This document shows, in pieces, positions 12,142 to 24,900 of a DNA stretch of 64,000 nt. Origin of the DNA: Cacajao melanocephalus (Eukaryota > Chordata > Mammalia > Primates > Pitheciidae); the NCBI GenBank assembly GCA_963573385.1, contig CAUYLG010039291.1, positions 1 through 64,000 of the forward strand. The letters are read 5' to 3'. How positions within the stretch are numbered: position 1 is the stretch's first letter; every line of letters starts with the position of its first letter. The position numbers and the translations under genes are program-made. The notes under the pieces were generated by a model that was not told where the DNA came from, did no database searches, and saw nothing but the letters and a program-made list of their open reading frames with translations.

Positions 12142-12797
12142 TTGTAAACCAAAAGCGTCTGAGACAGTTCACAATCAATTTAGAAAGTTTACTTTTCCAT
12201 GGTTTAGGATGTGTGCCTGGGAAGTAGGTCTGTACCTTTCTCCAAAGATGATTTTGAGGGCATCAATATTTAAAGGAGAAAGGATGGATAGTAGGGAAAG
12301 AGGAAGACATTTGTAAAAGATGTGGGTAGATAAGAGAGATAAATGGTTGCATTCTTTTGAGTCTTTGATCAGCCTTTGACCAAATAATAATTTACATGTG
12401 AGAGGAGGTTAGAGAAATAGTCACTTATACATTCATCTAGCTCAGTGAATCTCCATTTTACATTAGAGGAAGCAATCAGATAATGCATTTGTCTCAGGTG
12501 AGCAGAGGGATGACTTCCCCAGTCTGTCCCACACCTGTGAAGATAAGCAATCAATATATATTGTCAGGGTAAAATTCAACAGAACCATTTTAGGGTGAAG
12601 GCCTTAGGGCCCACAAGGAATTTCCTAGTGGGCAAAATGTAGAGAAGATATGTAGCTTTTGTTGTTTTTTTTTTATCTTTATAGCTATCTTTTTAGGAAT
12701 AAAATGGGAAGCATGTCTGCCTGATGCAGTTTACAGCTTGACTTTTCCCTTTGGCTTAGTGATTTTGGGGTCTTGAAATTTATTTTTCTTTCACAAT
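12142..12797 (-). mobile_element. Solo ERV LTR, antisense, nested in the L1M
   Basis: The L1 sequence breaks at about 12141 and resumes near 12798. On the minus strand the insert starts TGTGAAAGAAAAATAAATTT near 12797, a typical LTR end. It reaches a TG/CA-like edge near 12142. Family not determined; no clean target duplication was seen. Confidence 0.5.
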
Positions 12798-12983
12798 GTC
12801 GATGGCATTTGAGTTGTTCCAGACTTTAACTATTATGACAAATGATGCTACAAACATTCTTGGACATGTCTTTTGTTGAACATACGCACAAAATTCTCAC
12901 TGGATTTATAGCTGGTGTGTACTTACTGAATATTAGGGTACATGTATTACCTTTAGTAAATAATGCCAGATTTTCTACTATAG

Positions 12984-13379
<396 letters not shown>

Positions 13380-13624
13380 TTCTTTGTGGTTTTTAACGTG
13401 AATTTGCCTGATTACTAATGAGGTTTCCTATATTTTCATACATTGATTGGCCATCATTTGGATATTTGCTTTTGTGAAGTACCTATTCAAGTCTCTTGGC
13501 CATTTTAAAATTGGGATTGTCTTTTCCTTATTAATTTCCTTTAACAGCCATATATGTGGTAAACACCTTCTCCCCGTCTGTGGCACGCATTTCAACTTTT
13601 AAAAATGTCTTCAATAAACAGAAT

Positions 13625-13926
<302 letters not shown>

Positions 13927-13940
13927 ACAGAATTCTTAAT

Positions 13941-14068
13941 TAAAAAAATTTTTTTTAAGATGAGATCTTGTTATATTGCTCAGGCAGATCTCAAACTTCT
14001 GGCCTCAAGCAATCCTGCCTCGGCCTTGCAAATCACTGTAATTGCAGATGTTAGCCACTGTGCCTGGC
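13941..14068 (-). mobile_element. Monomeric Alu (FAM/FLAM-like), antisense
   Basis: A single-arm Alu-like unit in reverse ending 'cactgtgcctggcc'. It is bracketed by direct repeats of 'cagaattcttaatt' (from 13927 and again from 14069), which fits a separate insertion into the edge of the neighbouring Alu target site. Confidence 0.7.
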
Positions 14069-14582
14069 CCAGAATTCTTAATTTTAATACAGTCCACTTA
14101 ATCAATTCCTTAACGATCAGTGTGTTTTGTGTTCTACTTTAGAAATCCTTCCATTTCCCGAAGTCATAAAGATATTTTCTTGTATAAATCTCCTAAGTTG
14201 TCACTTAAATTTTTTTTCACATTTGTATCTAAATCCTCTTGGAAGTGATTTTTGTGTATGATGTGAGGTAGAGGTCAAGTTTTGTTTTTTTAATATGGCT
14301 ATTCAATTGACCTACAACCATTATAAAAAGATAATTCTTTCCCCATATTTTGCAATGCCACCATTATCACAAATGAAGGCCCTACACATGCAAGGGTATG
14401 TTACTGGACTGTATTTGTTTCACTGCTATTCATCTGTCTTTGCTCTAATTCCACACTGCCTAGGTATTAAGATATCTAGTAAAGCAAGTTAGTCCTCTTT
14501 GTTCTTTTTCAAGACATGTTGGCTGTTCTTGGGTCTTTGCATTTTAGTTAAACTTTAGAGTCAGCTTATCAACTGCATATGT

Positions 14583-14608
14583 ACACACACACACACACAC
14601 ACACACAA
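14583..14608. repeat. (CA)n microsatellite
   Basis: Thirteen uninterrupted CA units within the antisense L1M copy. Confidence 0.95.
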
Positions 14609-14632
14609 CTGTCAAGAATTTTTTAAAATTGA

Positions 14633-14984
<352 letters not shown>

Positions 14985-15830
14985 GAATCAACATCTGTAA
15001 AACATAGATTCTTCCAACTCATGAGCCCTGTCTATGTCTCCATTTATTTGAGGTCTGTAATTTTTTGTAATAATGTGTTAATGTTTTATTTATTTTATAG
15101 TTTCTATGCATTATGAACATATATTTTACATTTTAATGTTTATAGTTTATATGCGTATATGTTTTATAAATATGTAGTTTTTATGTTTTATAGTTTATGG
15201 TTCATAGTTCTCTGTGTAGAGGTTTTATGTCTTTCCTAACTATTTCATGTTTTTGTTGCTATTAGAAACAATGTCTTTTGAAATTTTATTTTCTGTTAGA
15301 AGTTTAATAGATTTTTTTTTTACTATATTGACATTGTATGTAGTAAACTTGCTATACTCACGTATTAATTTGAATAATTTATTTGTATATTATTTCAGAT
15401 TTTTTTATATACTCAATCATATCTCCTACAAATAATGAGTCTTAATTTTCCCTTTCCAATTCTTATTCATTGTGTTTTTCTCTCTTACCTTATTATACTT
15501 TGTAGGAGCTTCAGTACAATAATAAATAGAAATAATAATAACCAGCATCCTTGTTACTCTCCAGTTTAGGGGAAAAACTTTCAACATTTCATTATTACAT
15601 TTATCATAGATATTTTGATTAAATCCTTTATTATATAAAGAAATTCCTTTTAATTACTAATTTGCTTTTTTAAAAAAACATGAATGAATGTTGACCTTTA
15701 TCAATGCTTTTTATTAACCATTTATTTGGATAGTTATACAACTTTCAAATTTTTTATTCTGCTAATATGTTGATAATCAAATATTAAAGCCAGCCTTGCA
15801 CTCCTGTAATAAACCCAGTTCAATCGTTTT

Positions 15831-17296
15831 TTTTTTTTACATTAGAGATTTGGCTAGTTTTTTTGTTTAGGAACAAAAAATGTTAAGATTCTAATTCCTT
15901 AAATGCAAAGCTGATAAAGTGCAGAAAAAGATTTTGTGGATTTAAGGATTTCTCTGTAGTATATTTAGCAATATCAGGGTTCACATAGCTACAGTAAAGA
16001 AGATGGGTCTTCCAGGAAACTTTTCCAAAAGCATTCTGAGTTCTCCTTTTTTTAAACCAGGGCTTACAATCTAGATTTTTTAAAATAAAATCAATTGTGG
16101 TCTAGGTACAGAAGCATTAGGAAGATGGATTGCTATTTCTAGCTTTTGTTCGCATATTAGATTCACTTTAATGCAGTAAAGCTAGCAATTGAGACAAGCA
16201 ATTAACAAAAATACAAATTAAATTTATGACCATGATAGCTTCCTGAATGTAAAGAACTACTTGCAAAAATGAAACTTCATTTAAACTGAAGTAAGATTCA
16301 TCCAGACTCTCAGCAGGGTAAGACCACGCTTTTCCTCACCTGGAAAAGTGGGACTTGGGTCCAAAAATTTATGCCATGTCCTCTGAGCCTTTCCATGTGT
16401 GTCTGGATAATGAGCCTTCCCAATCTCTTTCCTTCCATACCTCTGAATAAACATAGAAGACATATTAGGATAAACATGGAAGAAGTAACACTGAGCCATA
16501 CCGTGACATAAAAGCTGCCCAGGGCTATTTGACAAATTGGCTGCCTACAGTCCTCGGAAATCAGTCAGGCTTGTCAAAACATAGAAATGTTCTAGATTCA
16601 CTCACTTATCAAGAACAAGCAATAGATAACTTACTCTGAGTCTCAGAGGATTTCTGAGAGGAAGATGAGTCAAGAATTAATCATTTGTGTTTTCCAAACC
16701 TTGTTCAATCATTAGCTGTGAACAGCTTGGTTTTCTCTTCTTGAGGATGACTGGTATACAATATGGCTGGAGCAGGGCATGTTTTCTCTCTACTTCCCAT
16801 GTCTTCTTATTCCAACTCTTTGAAATATCCTAGTGGACAGTGACTCCAGGAGGTATAGATGTAGTCTTTTATTCATGGTATACGCCACAAATAATACAAG
16901 TGTGCAGCAACCAAGATTTTCTTTGTTTTTAAAATCTATATCTGTAAAGAAGTGCTCCTCTAATATAAGAGGAATGGCTGAGCTCTCCATAAATATCCCA
17001 ATAAAATCTTAAGTATGTCTTAAAAACCAGGGCTCCAAAGCTTCAGACAATGGGACGATGGCTAGCAGACCACATACTCCTACTGATGATCAAGGATGGG
17101 GGTGTCATGGTACTGTTTGCAGAACATCATGAAATGTAGCCATATTTTGTTTTGTTGTATGAACTAGGAGCAATAATACTAGCAAGAAAAATGATCAGAC
17201 TACATGTGTATGAATCTTTACAAAACAGATACACACACACACAACCTTTTAAAAAACAAACATTTGTTGAATGTTGAACAAACATTTAAAATAAAT
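15831..17296. other. Intergenic, no feature recognised
   Basis: AT-rich sequence between the L1M copy and the next Alu. The short open frames in it have no protein hallmarks. Confidence 0.45.
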
Positions 17297-17608
17297 CAGG
17301 CTGGACGTGGTGGTTCACGTCTGTAATCTCAGCTCTTTGGGAGGCTAAAGAGAGAATATCAGTTGAGACCAGGAGTTCAAGACCAGCCTAGACAACATAG
17401 TGAGATCCCATCTCTACAAAAATTTTAAAAATTAGCTGGCATGGTGGCATGCACCTATAATCCCAGCTACATGGAGGGCTAGGTGGGAGGATCGCTTGAG
17501 CCTGGGAGGTTGAGGCTGCAGTGAGCCATGATCGTGTCACTGCAGTCCTGTCTGGGTGAAAGTGACACTGTCTCACAAACAACAAAAACAAAAATAAAAA
17601 ATAAATCA
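17297..17608 (+). mobile_element. Alu (J/S-like), sense
   Basis: Two-arm Alu starting 'ggctggacgtggtggttcac' with a CAAAAACAAAA-type tail. The 12-base 'aaaataaatcag' flanks both ends (about 17287 and 17599), a good target duplication. Confidence 0.9.
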
Positions 17609-17989
17609 GTTTGCTGATCTTTCTTCTTAATATTTACTTGTAGCCTACTCATTCTGTTATCTGCTATCATCCATTTGCAGGCACTAATATTTTAAAAGGA
17701 CATAGAAAAAAAAATAGAAAACATTCTACTTTTTAAATTTTTTTTCTATAAACCCAGAAAATATCACCTTAATTTTATTTTACCTATGAAACACCTTAGA
17801 TCAGCTCATAGAACCATTGTGCCCCTCGAGCACAATTTGAGACATTTTGGCTAAATGAAAGAGATAAGAAAACTCTTATCAGGCAGCTCTGTCTTGTACT
17901 GCCCCATCCACCCGTCTCCATCCCTGGCTTCAAGGTAACCACCACCTCTACCACCATGACCTTCACCACCATTTTGTCGAATGTCACTA

Positions 17990-18182
17990 TGTGCCAAGTT
18001 CTGTGTTAATTGCTTTATTTGCAGCATCACATTTAATGGAGTAGATATTATTACTCCATTTAATATATGAGGAAACATTTAGGTAGATTATCATCAATAG
18101 AGTTTATAAGGGGAGAGTTGAGATTTAAATCCAAGTATGTCTAACTCCAGTGTACATTCCCTTAACTGCTACCCTGTGCTTT
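17990..18182 (+). mobile_element. MIR SINE, sense
   Basis: Contains the MIR core-like run from 'ctatgtgccaagttctgtg' through 'atgaggaaacatttaggtag' to 'aaatccaagtatgtctaact', in the standard order. Confidence 0.7.
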
Positions 18183-18559
18183 CTTCTCCATGACCCAACA
18201 AGACTGGAAAATACCAACCTATGATGTTTTACATACCTGTCAATCAGTTCTTAGGAAGGTGTTTAAAAACCTCTCAATCATAAATCTATTACTATATCAC
18301 CCAAGGGAGATCTGTTTTCTGTAATCAGGTTTGTATACTTGTAGAAGATATTTTACAGAGTTAGTTTTAACAATTTAAAAAAATTTTTTGATTGGAAAGT
18401 AAAAAGTTTTTATCAAGATTGTTGTGACGACAAAATACAACTTGAATACCATTTTTTTCATGAAGTCTTCCTTGACTCAGCCTTCTCTGAACTCCCTTAG
18501 CACTTTCCCTGTGTATTCTTAGCACTTCATCTTCTGCTTGAACCCAAGAAAACCTGCTA

Positions 18560-19260
18560 AGCTTGTTGTTGGGGGATTGCAGATATAGAGATCAAAGACA
18601 CAGTTCCTGTTCTCAAATGGCTCATGATAAATATGTATTATGACACTTATAGGGTACAATGGAAGAGGAAAGGCATCTAACTCTAGCCAGAATACTCTGA
18701 GGGGAAGACTAAAAGGAGAATGTGGGCCATTGGGAAGCAAGTGAGAAAGAGTGGGGATTTTGATGCAAGATCCTAATCTTGAGGTAGGAGTAGACATTAG
18801 CTAGGTGATGAAAGCATGTGTGTATGTGTGCACGTGCACACATACACACGTGCACATGCATACACATGCCTGTGCCTTCCAGGCAGAAGGAAGTAGCAAG
18901 ATGATAAGGAGAGGAGCTTGGTCCATTCTGGGAATTTTAAGTACATAATTCAGTAAAGCTGGTGTGCAGGATGAGTGGCAGGGAGTGGCACAAGATGAAG
19001 CTGGAAAGATATGTATGAGTGATTTGGTAAAGAGTTTGGATTTATCCTGAAGAGAACTGAGAGTCATTGGAAGATTTTAATATCTCTAAAAAGATCATTC
19101 TAGCAGCAATGTAGAGGGAATTGATGGGCATGGGAAATGGGATGGTATAGCAAAAGTGGCAGATAAATCCAGAAGTTAGGAGACCAGTCAGGAGCTATTA
19201 TAGTCAGGCAGGCCAGCCTGAGTTCGAACAGCAGCAGTGATGTTGAAGAGGAGTAAGAGA
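18560..19260 (-). mobile_element. Probable L2 LINE, antisense
   Basis: The run 'acagttcctgttctcaaatg' followed by 'gagtttggatttatcctgaa' and 'agatcattctagcagcaatg' matches the antisense L2-type repeat seen at other places in this window (38035-38800, 53550-54030, 57320-57990). An alternating purine-pyrimidine patch of TGTGCACG-type lies near 18820-18860. The family name is from memory. Confidence 0.5.
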
Positions 19261-19444
19261 TAGGACATATTTAGGCAAATAAAATGGAGACATGAAGCAA
19301 ATAAAATAGTAACCTCAATTTTTAAGATAAAAAAATTAAACTTATTTACCTTGTTATGTTATCCCTGAAAGGATGCACATTTCTTTATATTTTTCAGAAG
19401 TTGTACTACAGGTATACAGCACAGTTTGCAGAATTAATAAAATT

Positions 19445-19610
19445 AGAATTCGTTTTTTAACTTTTAATTGACAAATAATAATTGTATATATTTATGGGGT
19501 ACAATGTGATGTTTTGATACTTGTATACATTGTGGAATGAAAATCAGTATTCTTTATATACCACCCAACATATATTTACTTCCTACTACAGTATCTGACT
19601 TGTTTTCCTG
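19445..19610 (-). mobile_element. L1 3' UTR fragment, antisense
   Basis: The phrase 'tatatttatggggtacaatg' followed by 'gatgttttgatacttgtata' is a well-known L1M/L1PB 3' UTR antisense segment. Confidence 0.6.
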
Positions 19611-19740
19611 ACGCTGAAGTTATGGTTGGTTTCCATAAACTTCATTTACTTTCACTCTTATTTCCTGGCTACAAAGACTAAAAATTATACTACCTTTCAC
19701 AGAAGAACTGGGTAAGGGGGAGAAAAGACAAAGCTGTTAA

Positions 19741-20053
<313 letters not shown>

Positions 20054-20251
20054 AGAAGCACCACTTTCAAATATTGCCAATATCATCAACTGGAAAGGAA
20101 CCACAAGTTTCATGCATGTTTCTACACTGCTAAAAGTAATCTTCCTTGGTCCAATGACAGAATAATACAAAGCAATGATAAAAAATAATTAGAAAACATA
20201 CAGCTGAAAGGTTTATATTAGATGTGAGGAACAGTTTTCCCCTTACGAAGA

Positions 20252-20302
20252 GGTGCAACATTGGTATCTGTTTTTGGTGCAACATTGGTATCTGTTGCAC
20301 CG
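20252..20302. repeat. 24-base direct repeat with palindromic ends
   Basis: 'ggtgcaacattggtatctgt' occurs twice, at 20252 and 20276. The second copy ends GTTGCACC, the reverse complement of its own start, so it can fold back. Confidence 0.8.
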
Positions 20303-20324
20303 AAAATATTCTTCCCTGGAGATT

Positions 20325-20975
20325 TTTAAAAATTATGATTATATATACACAAAATAAAATTTACCACTTTAACCATTTTTAAGTGTACTGTTGTGTGGTA
20401 TTAAGTACATTCACATTGTTGTGCAACCATCAGCACCATCCATCTTCAGAACTTTTTATCATCCCACTCCCTATTACACAATAACTCTCAATTCCCTGCT
20501 GTTCTCAGCACCTAGTAACCACTATTTCACTTTCTGTCTCTATTAATTTGTTCCTCTAAGTGCCTTATATAAGTAGAATCATACATATTTATCTTTTTGT
20601 GTCTGGCTTATTTCACTTAGTATAATATTTTCAAGGTTCCTCCACATTGTAGCATATATCAGAATTTCATTCCTTTTTAAGGCTGAATAATATTCTGTGG
20701 TATGTATATATCACATTTTGTTTATCCATTCATCTGCTGATGGACATTTGGGTTATTGCCACCTTTTGATTATTGTGAATAATGCCACTATAAATGACGT
20801 ACACAAATATCTGTTTGAATCCCTGCTTTAATTCTTCAGGTACATCCCCAGAAATGCTGAATCATAAGGTAATTCTATGTTTAATTTTTTGAGGAGCCAC
20901 CATACTGTTTTCCACAGAGGCTATACCATTTCACATTCCCACCAGCAATGTAAGAGATTTTTTGAAAAGAGAATT
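20325..20975 (-). mobile_element. L1M 3' fragment, antisense
   Basis: Contains 'ttgtgtctggcttatttcac', 'ggctgaataatattctgtgg' and 'catttgggttattgccacc', the hallmark antisense L1 ORF2 3'-end and 3' UTR text. Confidence 0.8.
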
Positions 20976-21446
20976 GTGCCTGGGGGTTTTGTAATTGCTT
21001 CTCCTATAACTCACTCTTTACTTACCATGCCAAAAAAAATTATTAGCCATATTGCTTGTATTGACTGTATTTAGTCTGTCTTTTTGTCATCTATTTCTGT
21101 TTAGAGAAGAGTAAATTCAGTGCATAGGTTCTATCAGTAATTTGAAGGGCACAGTGAAAGGTCTGCTGGCTGTTATATTCACCAGCTTCTCTCTCTGTTA
21201 GACTGCTACAGCATCACTTCCACTTCTTACCTTGTTTGGGATGCTCACTTTTTGAGTTACTGACTAAATAATTAATCCATTCATTCTGAAATTTATCCAT
21301 TCAAAACATTTGTTGAGCACAAACTCCATGCATCCAGTGTTAATAAAGTCAAGGGGATGAGTTCCAGAAGATGATAGTACAAGTAAGAAAAATAACTTGG
21401 GAGTATGCCCTGCAATGGCAAGAGGTGGTTGATGGGAGTTAGCCTA

Positions 21447-21600
21447 AAACCCTGGGCTTAAAAGGGTTGAATTAGGATAATGTGGGAGTTCTGTGAAGAG
21501 GAAACAAAGGTCACTGAAGAAAAAAACCCTGGGCTTGAAAGGGTCAAATTAGGATAACGTGGGAATTCTGCGAAGAGGAAAGAAAGATCACTGAAGAAAA
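21447..21600. repeat. 77-base tandem duplication, two copies
   Basis: Copy 1 (21447-21523) and copy 2 (21524-21600) align end to end with about eight substitutions and no gap. The shared text runs from 'aaaccctgggctt' to 'tcactgaagaaaa'. Confidence 0.9.
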
Positions 21601-21699
21601 AAAGTCTTCTGTGGGCTAGTTTTCCCCAGAGCCGGCTCTGGTTTACTCAATGTGATAAATACTGGTATCCATTTGTAAACTCCTAAAGAATATATTTAC

Positions 21700-21995
21700 T
21701 TTTCCATCTACAGCACCTAATAACATCTTTCATCATATTATCATAATGGTTATTTCTATAGAGAATTTTACCTGTAACTTAATTTAATATTCTAATGGGA
21801 AGTGGTAATTTCAAGTATACCAAAATGACCCAACCTGGAATTGTAGGAACTAACTCAGAGCTAGGAAAAGATCACTTTTCTCTTCACAATTTATAGATTA
21901 GAAAACTGAGTTGAACCCACCAAAGTCAATACAGCTCGTTAGTTCTTAGTGACAGGGTCAGCAAATAACTCAGATGCTTTGACCCAGGCCTATCC
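21700..21995 (+). mobile_element. Possible degraded MIR
   Basis: The part 'acaatttatagattagaaaa' followed by 'ctcagatgctttgacccagg' resembles the MIR core and 3' half in order, but divergence is high. Confidence 0.35.
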
Positions 21996-24900
21996 CTTTC
22001 TGCAGCCATATTTCCAAGAGAATGAATGAATTGGAGAAAAATGTTGTAAACATCAATGAGTATCATTTGTATTCACCAACACTTGTATGCAAACAAAAAT
22101 TCCAAGACTTCCCCATTTTCCTCAATTTAAACTGACAACCCATGATTATCTCATGTTTAGTACAGATTTAAGCAACCTTCACATTTGTGACCACAGCCCA
22201 TTTCATCCCCAATTGACTCCATACAGCAACAAAACTCAACAAAGAAAAGATTTGGAATGGAAAAAGAAAAAAAAAAAAAACCAAGTAAGTAAGGTCTGTG
22301 GCTTTACCCATCCAAAGTTTCACCTACTGTGAAATGGCTTATCTAATTTACAAGGTATAATCAAGTCTAACCTGATCATTATAATATTCCACCAGTGCTA
22401 AGAAAGTACACATGTATCTGTAATGCATGCTTATACCTGTATTAAACATAAAATCTTGAACTTCCATAATCCTTTTAATTCAGTTGTGTCAAAAGGCCTT
22501 AAGAACATGAAGGATACATTTCTCATTAAGAAAGAAATCATGACTGTCAGAATTTAGTTCAATTAAGTGTGCCCAGGATTCTTGGTGTTTGAGCTGATGC
22601 TTAGACCTCAAAACACAAGTCAAATCTGCAAAATAACTTTAGTATGGAGTGAGAAAGCCTAGTAGTCAGTAGTTTGTTATGAAAAACTTCATTTTGGAGC
22701 ACTAGTTTTTGTTCTGCTTAAGGGCAAGAAATGTAGTAAATACAGCTCCTTCCCTCCCTTCCTTCCCTATTGCCGCTACCTCCTTAATTCTTCCCTCTCC
22801 TCCTGCATAATTCTTGGCAGAAAACATTTGAACACTCATGACAACTGACTTCAGTTATGAACATAGTGGTACAAGAAAGCTTCCTGTAATCTCAGTATGA
22901 GTAGTTATTGTTTGGAAGCTGAGAGTTTTGTAAGACTTGCCTTGAGAACTGCTAATTAGTATGCAAATGTTTAATTTCAGCTTCGTAAGAATTCTCATTA
23001 GTCCATGTAATTCTTACCTGTAGTGGTTCAAACCATCAAAATCAAGTCACTATAGGTACTGGCTTACTGCATCTACTGTTTAATATGTCTGAATTTCTCT
23101 TTCTCACATTTGATTTGGGGACTTAATCCCATTCTGAGCACGAAGGAATTTTATCTAGATTGAGGGGAGCAATAAAACTGATTCTTCTCAACCATAAAAA
23201 TGGAAAGTATTCATAGAGATATTGGTGGGTAAATGTGATTGACTGATTCATTCCAAAAACTAGTGACTGAAAATAAACTGCTATCCTTGCAGACAATTAT
23301 TGAAATAAAACAAAGTCAGCTTTACATCTCTTCGAAACCTATGGGAAACAGCTCTGAGTGAAAATACTGGTAAAACTGCTTTTTTTTTTTTTTTAAAGAA
23401 AGAGACATCTTGCAAAAGATTCAAACTCATTCTTTTCACGGCAACTTAAATGCACAAGCTTTATGCTAATCGATGTTACATTAAAGATTTGGCAGCTTTA
23501 CAAAAATCCTAAACTTGTACATGCAGGTTTGAAATCTCTATTTCAATGCCCCAGAGTTAGACTAGGAAAACATTTCAGATAATATCAACCTGTAGTAATG
23601 CTTTTTTTTTTTTTAAACCTATGGGTATCTTATAATTTATAATTTCAAAGGAATTTGCTTAACAAATGTGGACGTGATTAGTTGCCTGGCCTCCAAAACC
23701 CAAACCTGTATTCTTTGGTATCATGGAATGCTGTTTGCCAAATGACAGGCCTCCAAAAGCCTGAGGAGACCATCATTGCTGGTGGGTGTTTTTCCTGTGC
23801 TTAGTATTAATTCCCTTCACACCAGACCTTCAGCAACATAGAAGTGTGTTTTCAATATCCAGCATTCACCCGAAGGGTGTAGATTCATGTCATACCAGAG
23901 CAGAAGAAAGAGAGTAAAGAGCAAAATAGAGATGGATTAAGCCATCATTCCCATGTAGCAGGGTGTGTTGAGGAAGAACTGTTTAAATAATCCTTCTCTT
24001 GATTACAATAATAATAAAAGAAAGGTTTGAAGGTGGCTATAAGAAGAGGACAACTTGACTCAGAGGTAGATACTTAAATCAAGTGAAAAATAGATGCTTG
24101 ATAGATGATATAACAACCAGAGCGGAATATAAGGGGAAACTTCGTGGGGTGAAATAGTTTGGAAAGGTTTGAGTTAAAAGTTTACGTTGTTGAAGGAAAA
24201 GTATTATCTATCTTAATCTTGTGCTAATAAAGCCTAAATAGCTGGGTGAAATCTTAGAAGACTATATCAGAGTGAATGATTTTTTATTCCATCCTTCTTT
24301 TCCAAGATCCTATCTATAAAAAAGACATATTTTTAGTATCGAAAAGTAATAATATCACTTGCTAATTGAGGATCACCAACATCATCATTAAACTTTATAC
24401 ATTATTTATGGGTAGCCACAGATGTATCATGGAAGTGGAGAGCTGAGTGATATTGCTGTCACTGACAAGTGGTATAATTTACACACTGTATGGGGGATAT
24501 GAGCTCTCGACACAATCTTGGAGTTGGAAGAGAGAGCATCCATGAACAGGTGCCTTTGCTCAAGCCACCTCCCCCATCTTTGATCATCCCTCTCCACCTG
24601 GTCCTCACTGGGACTTCAGATGTCCTGATCAGGGATCTGCATTCAGTGCCTTTGATGCTGCTCCTCAAGGTTGATGGTGTTAATGGAATGTTACCTTGCC
24701 TTTGGGAGTGGAGACTTAGTGTTTTCTCCTGACTGGTAGAGTGGTGGGAAAGGGATTAAATTTCATTTTAGCTCTCAGCTCCTGAAGTGAGCCAGAAAAT
24801 TTCTGGACAGGCTAAATTCAGATTTTCTCAGTAGTATCCTAGAATATGGTCTCTTAATTCCTTATATTCCTGGCACCATTAGACACCCTTGCTCCCCCAT

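Noticed and set aside
18820..18862. CACGTG-like motifs in an alternating purine-pyrimidine patch
   Set aside because: They fall in a degenerate CA/TG repeat far from any promoter, so they are probably not regulatory sites.
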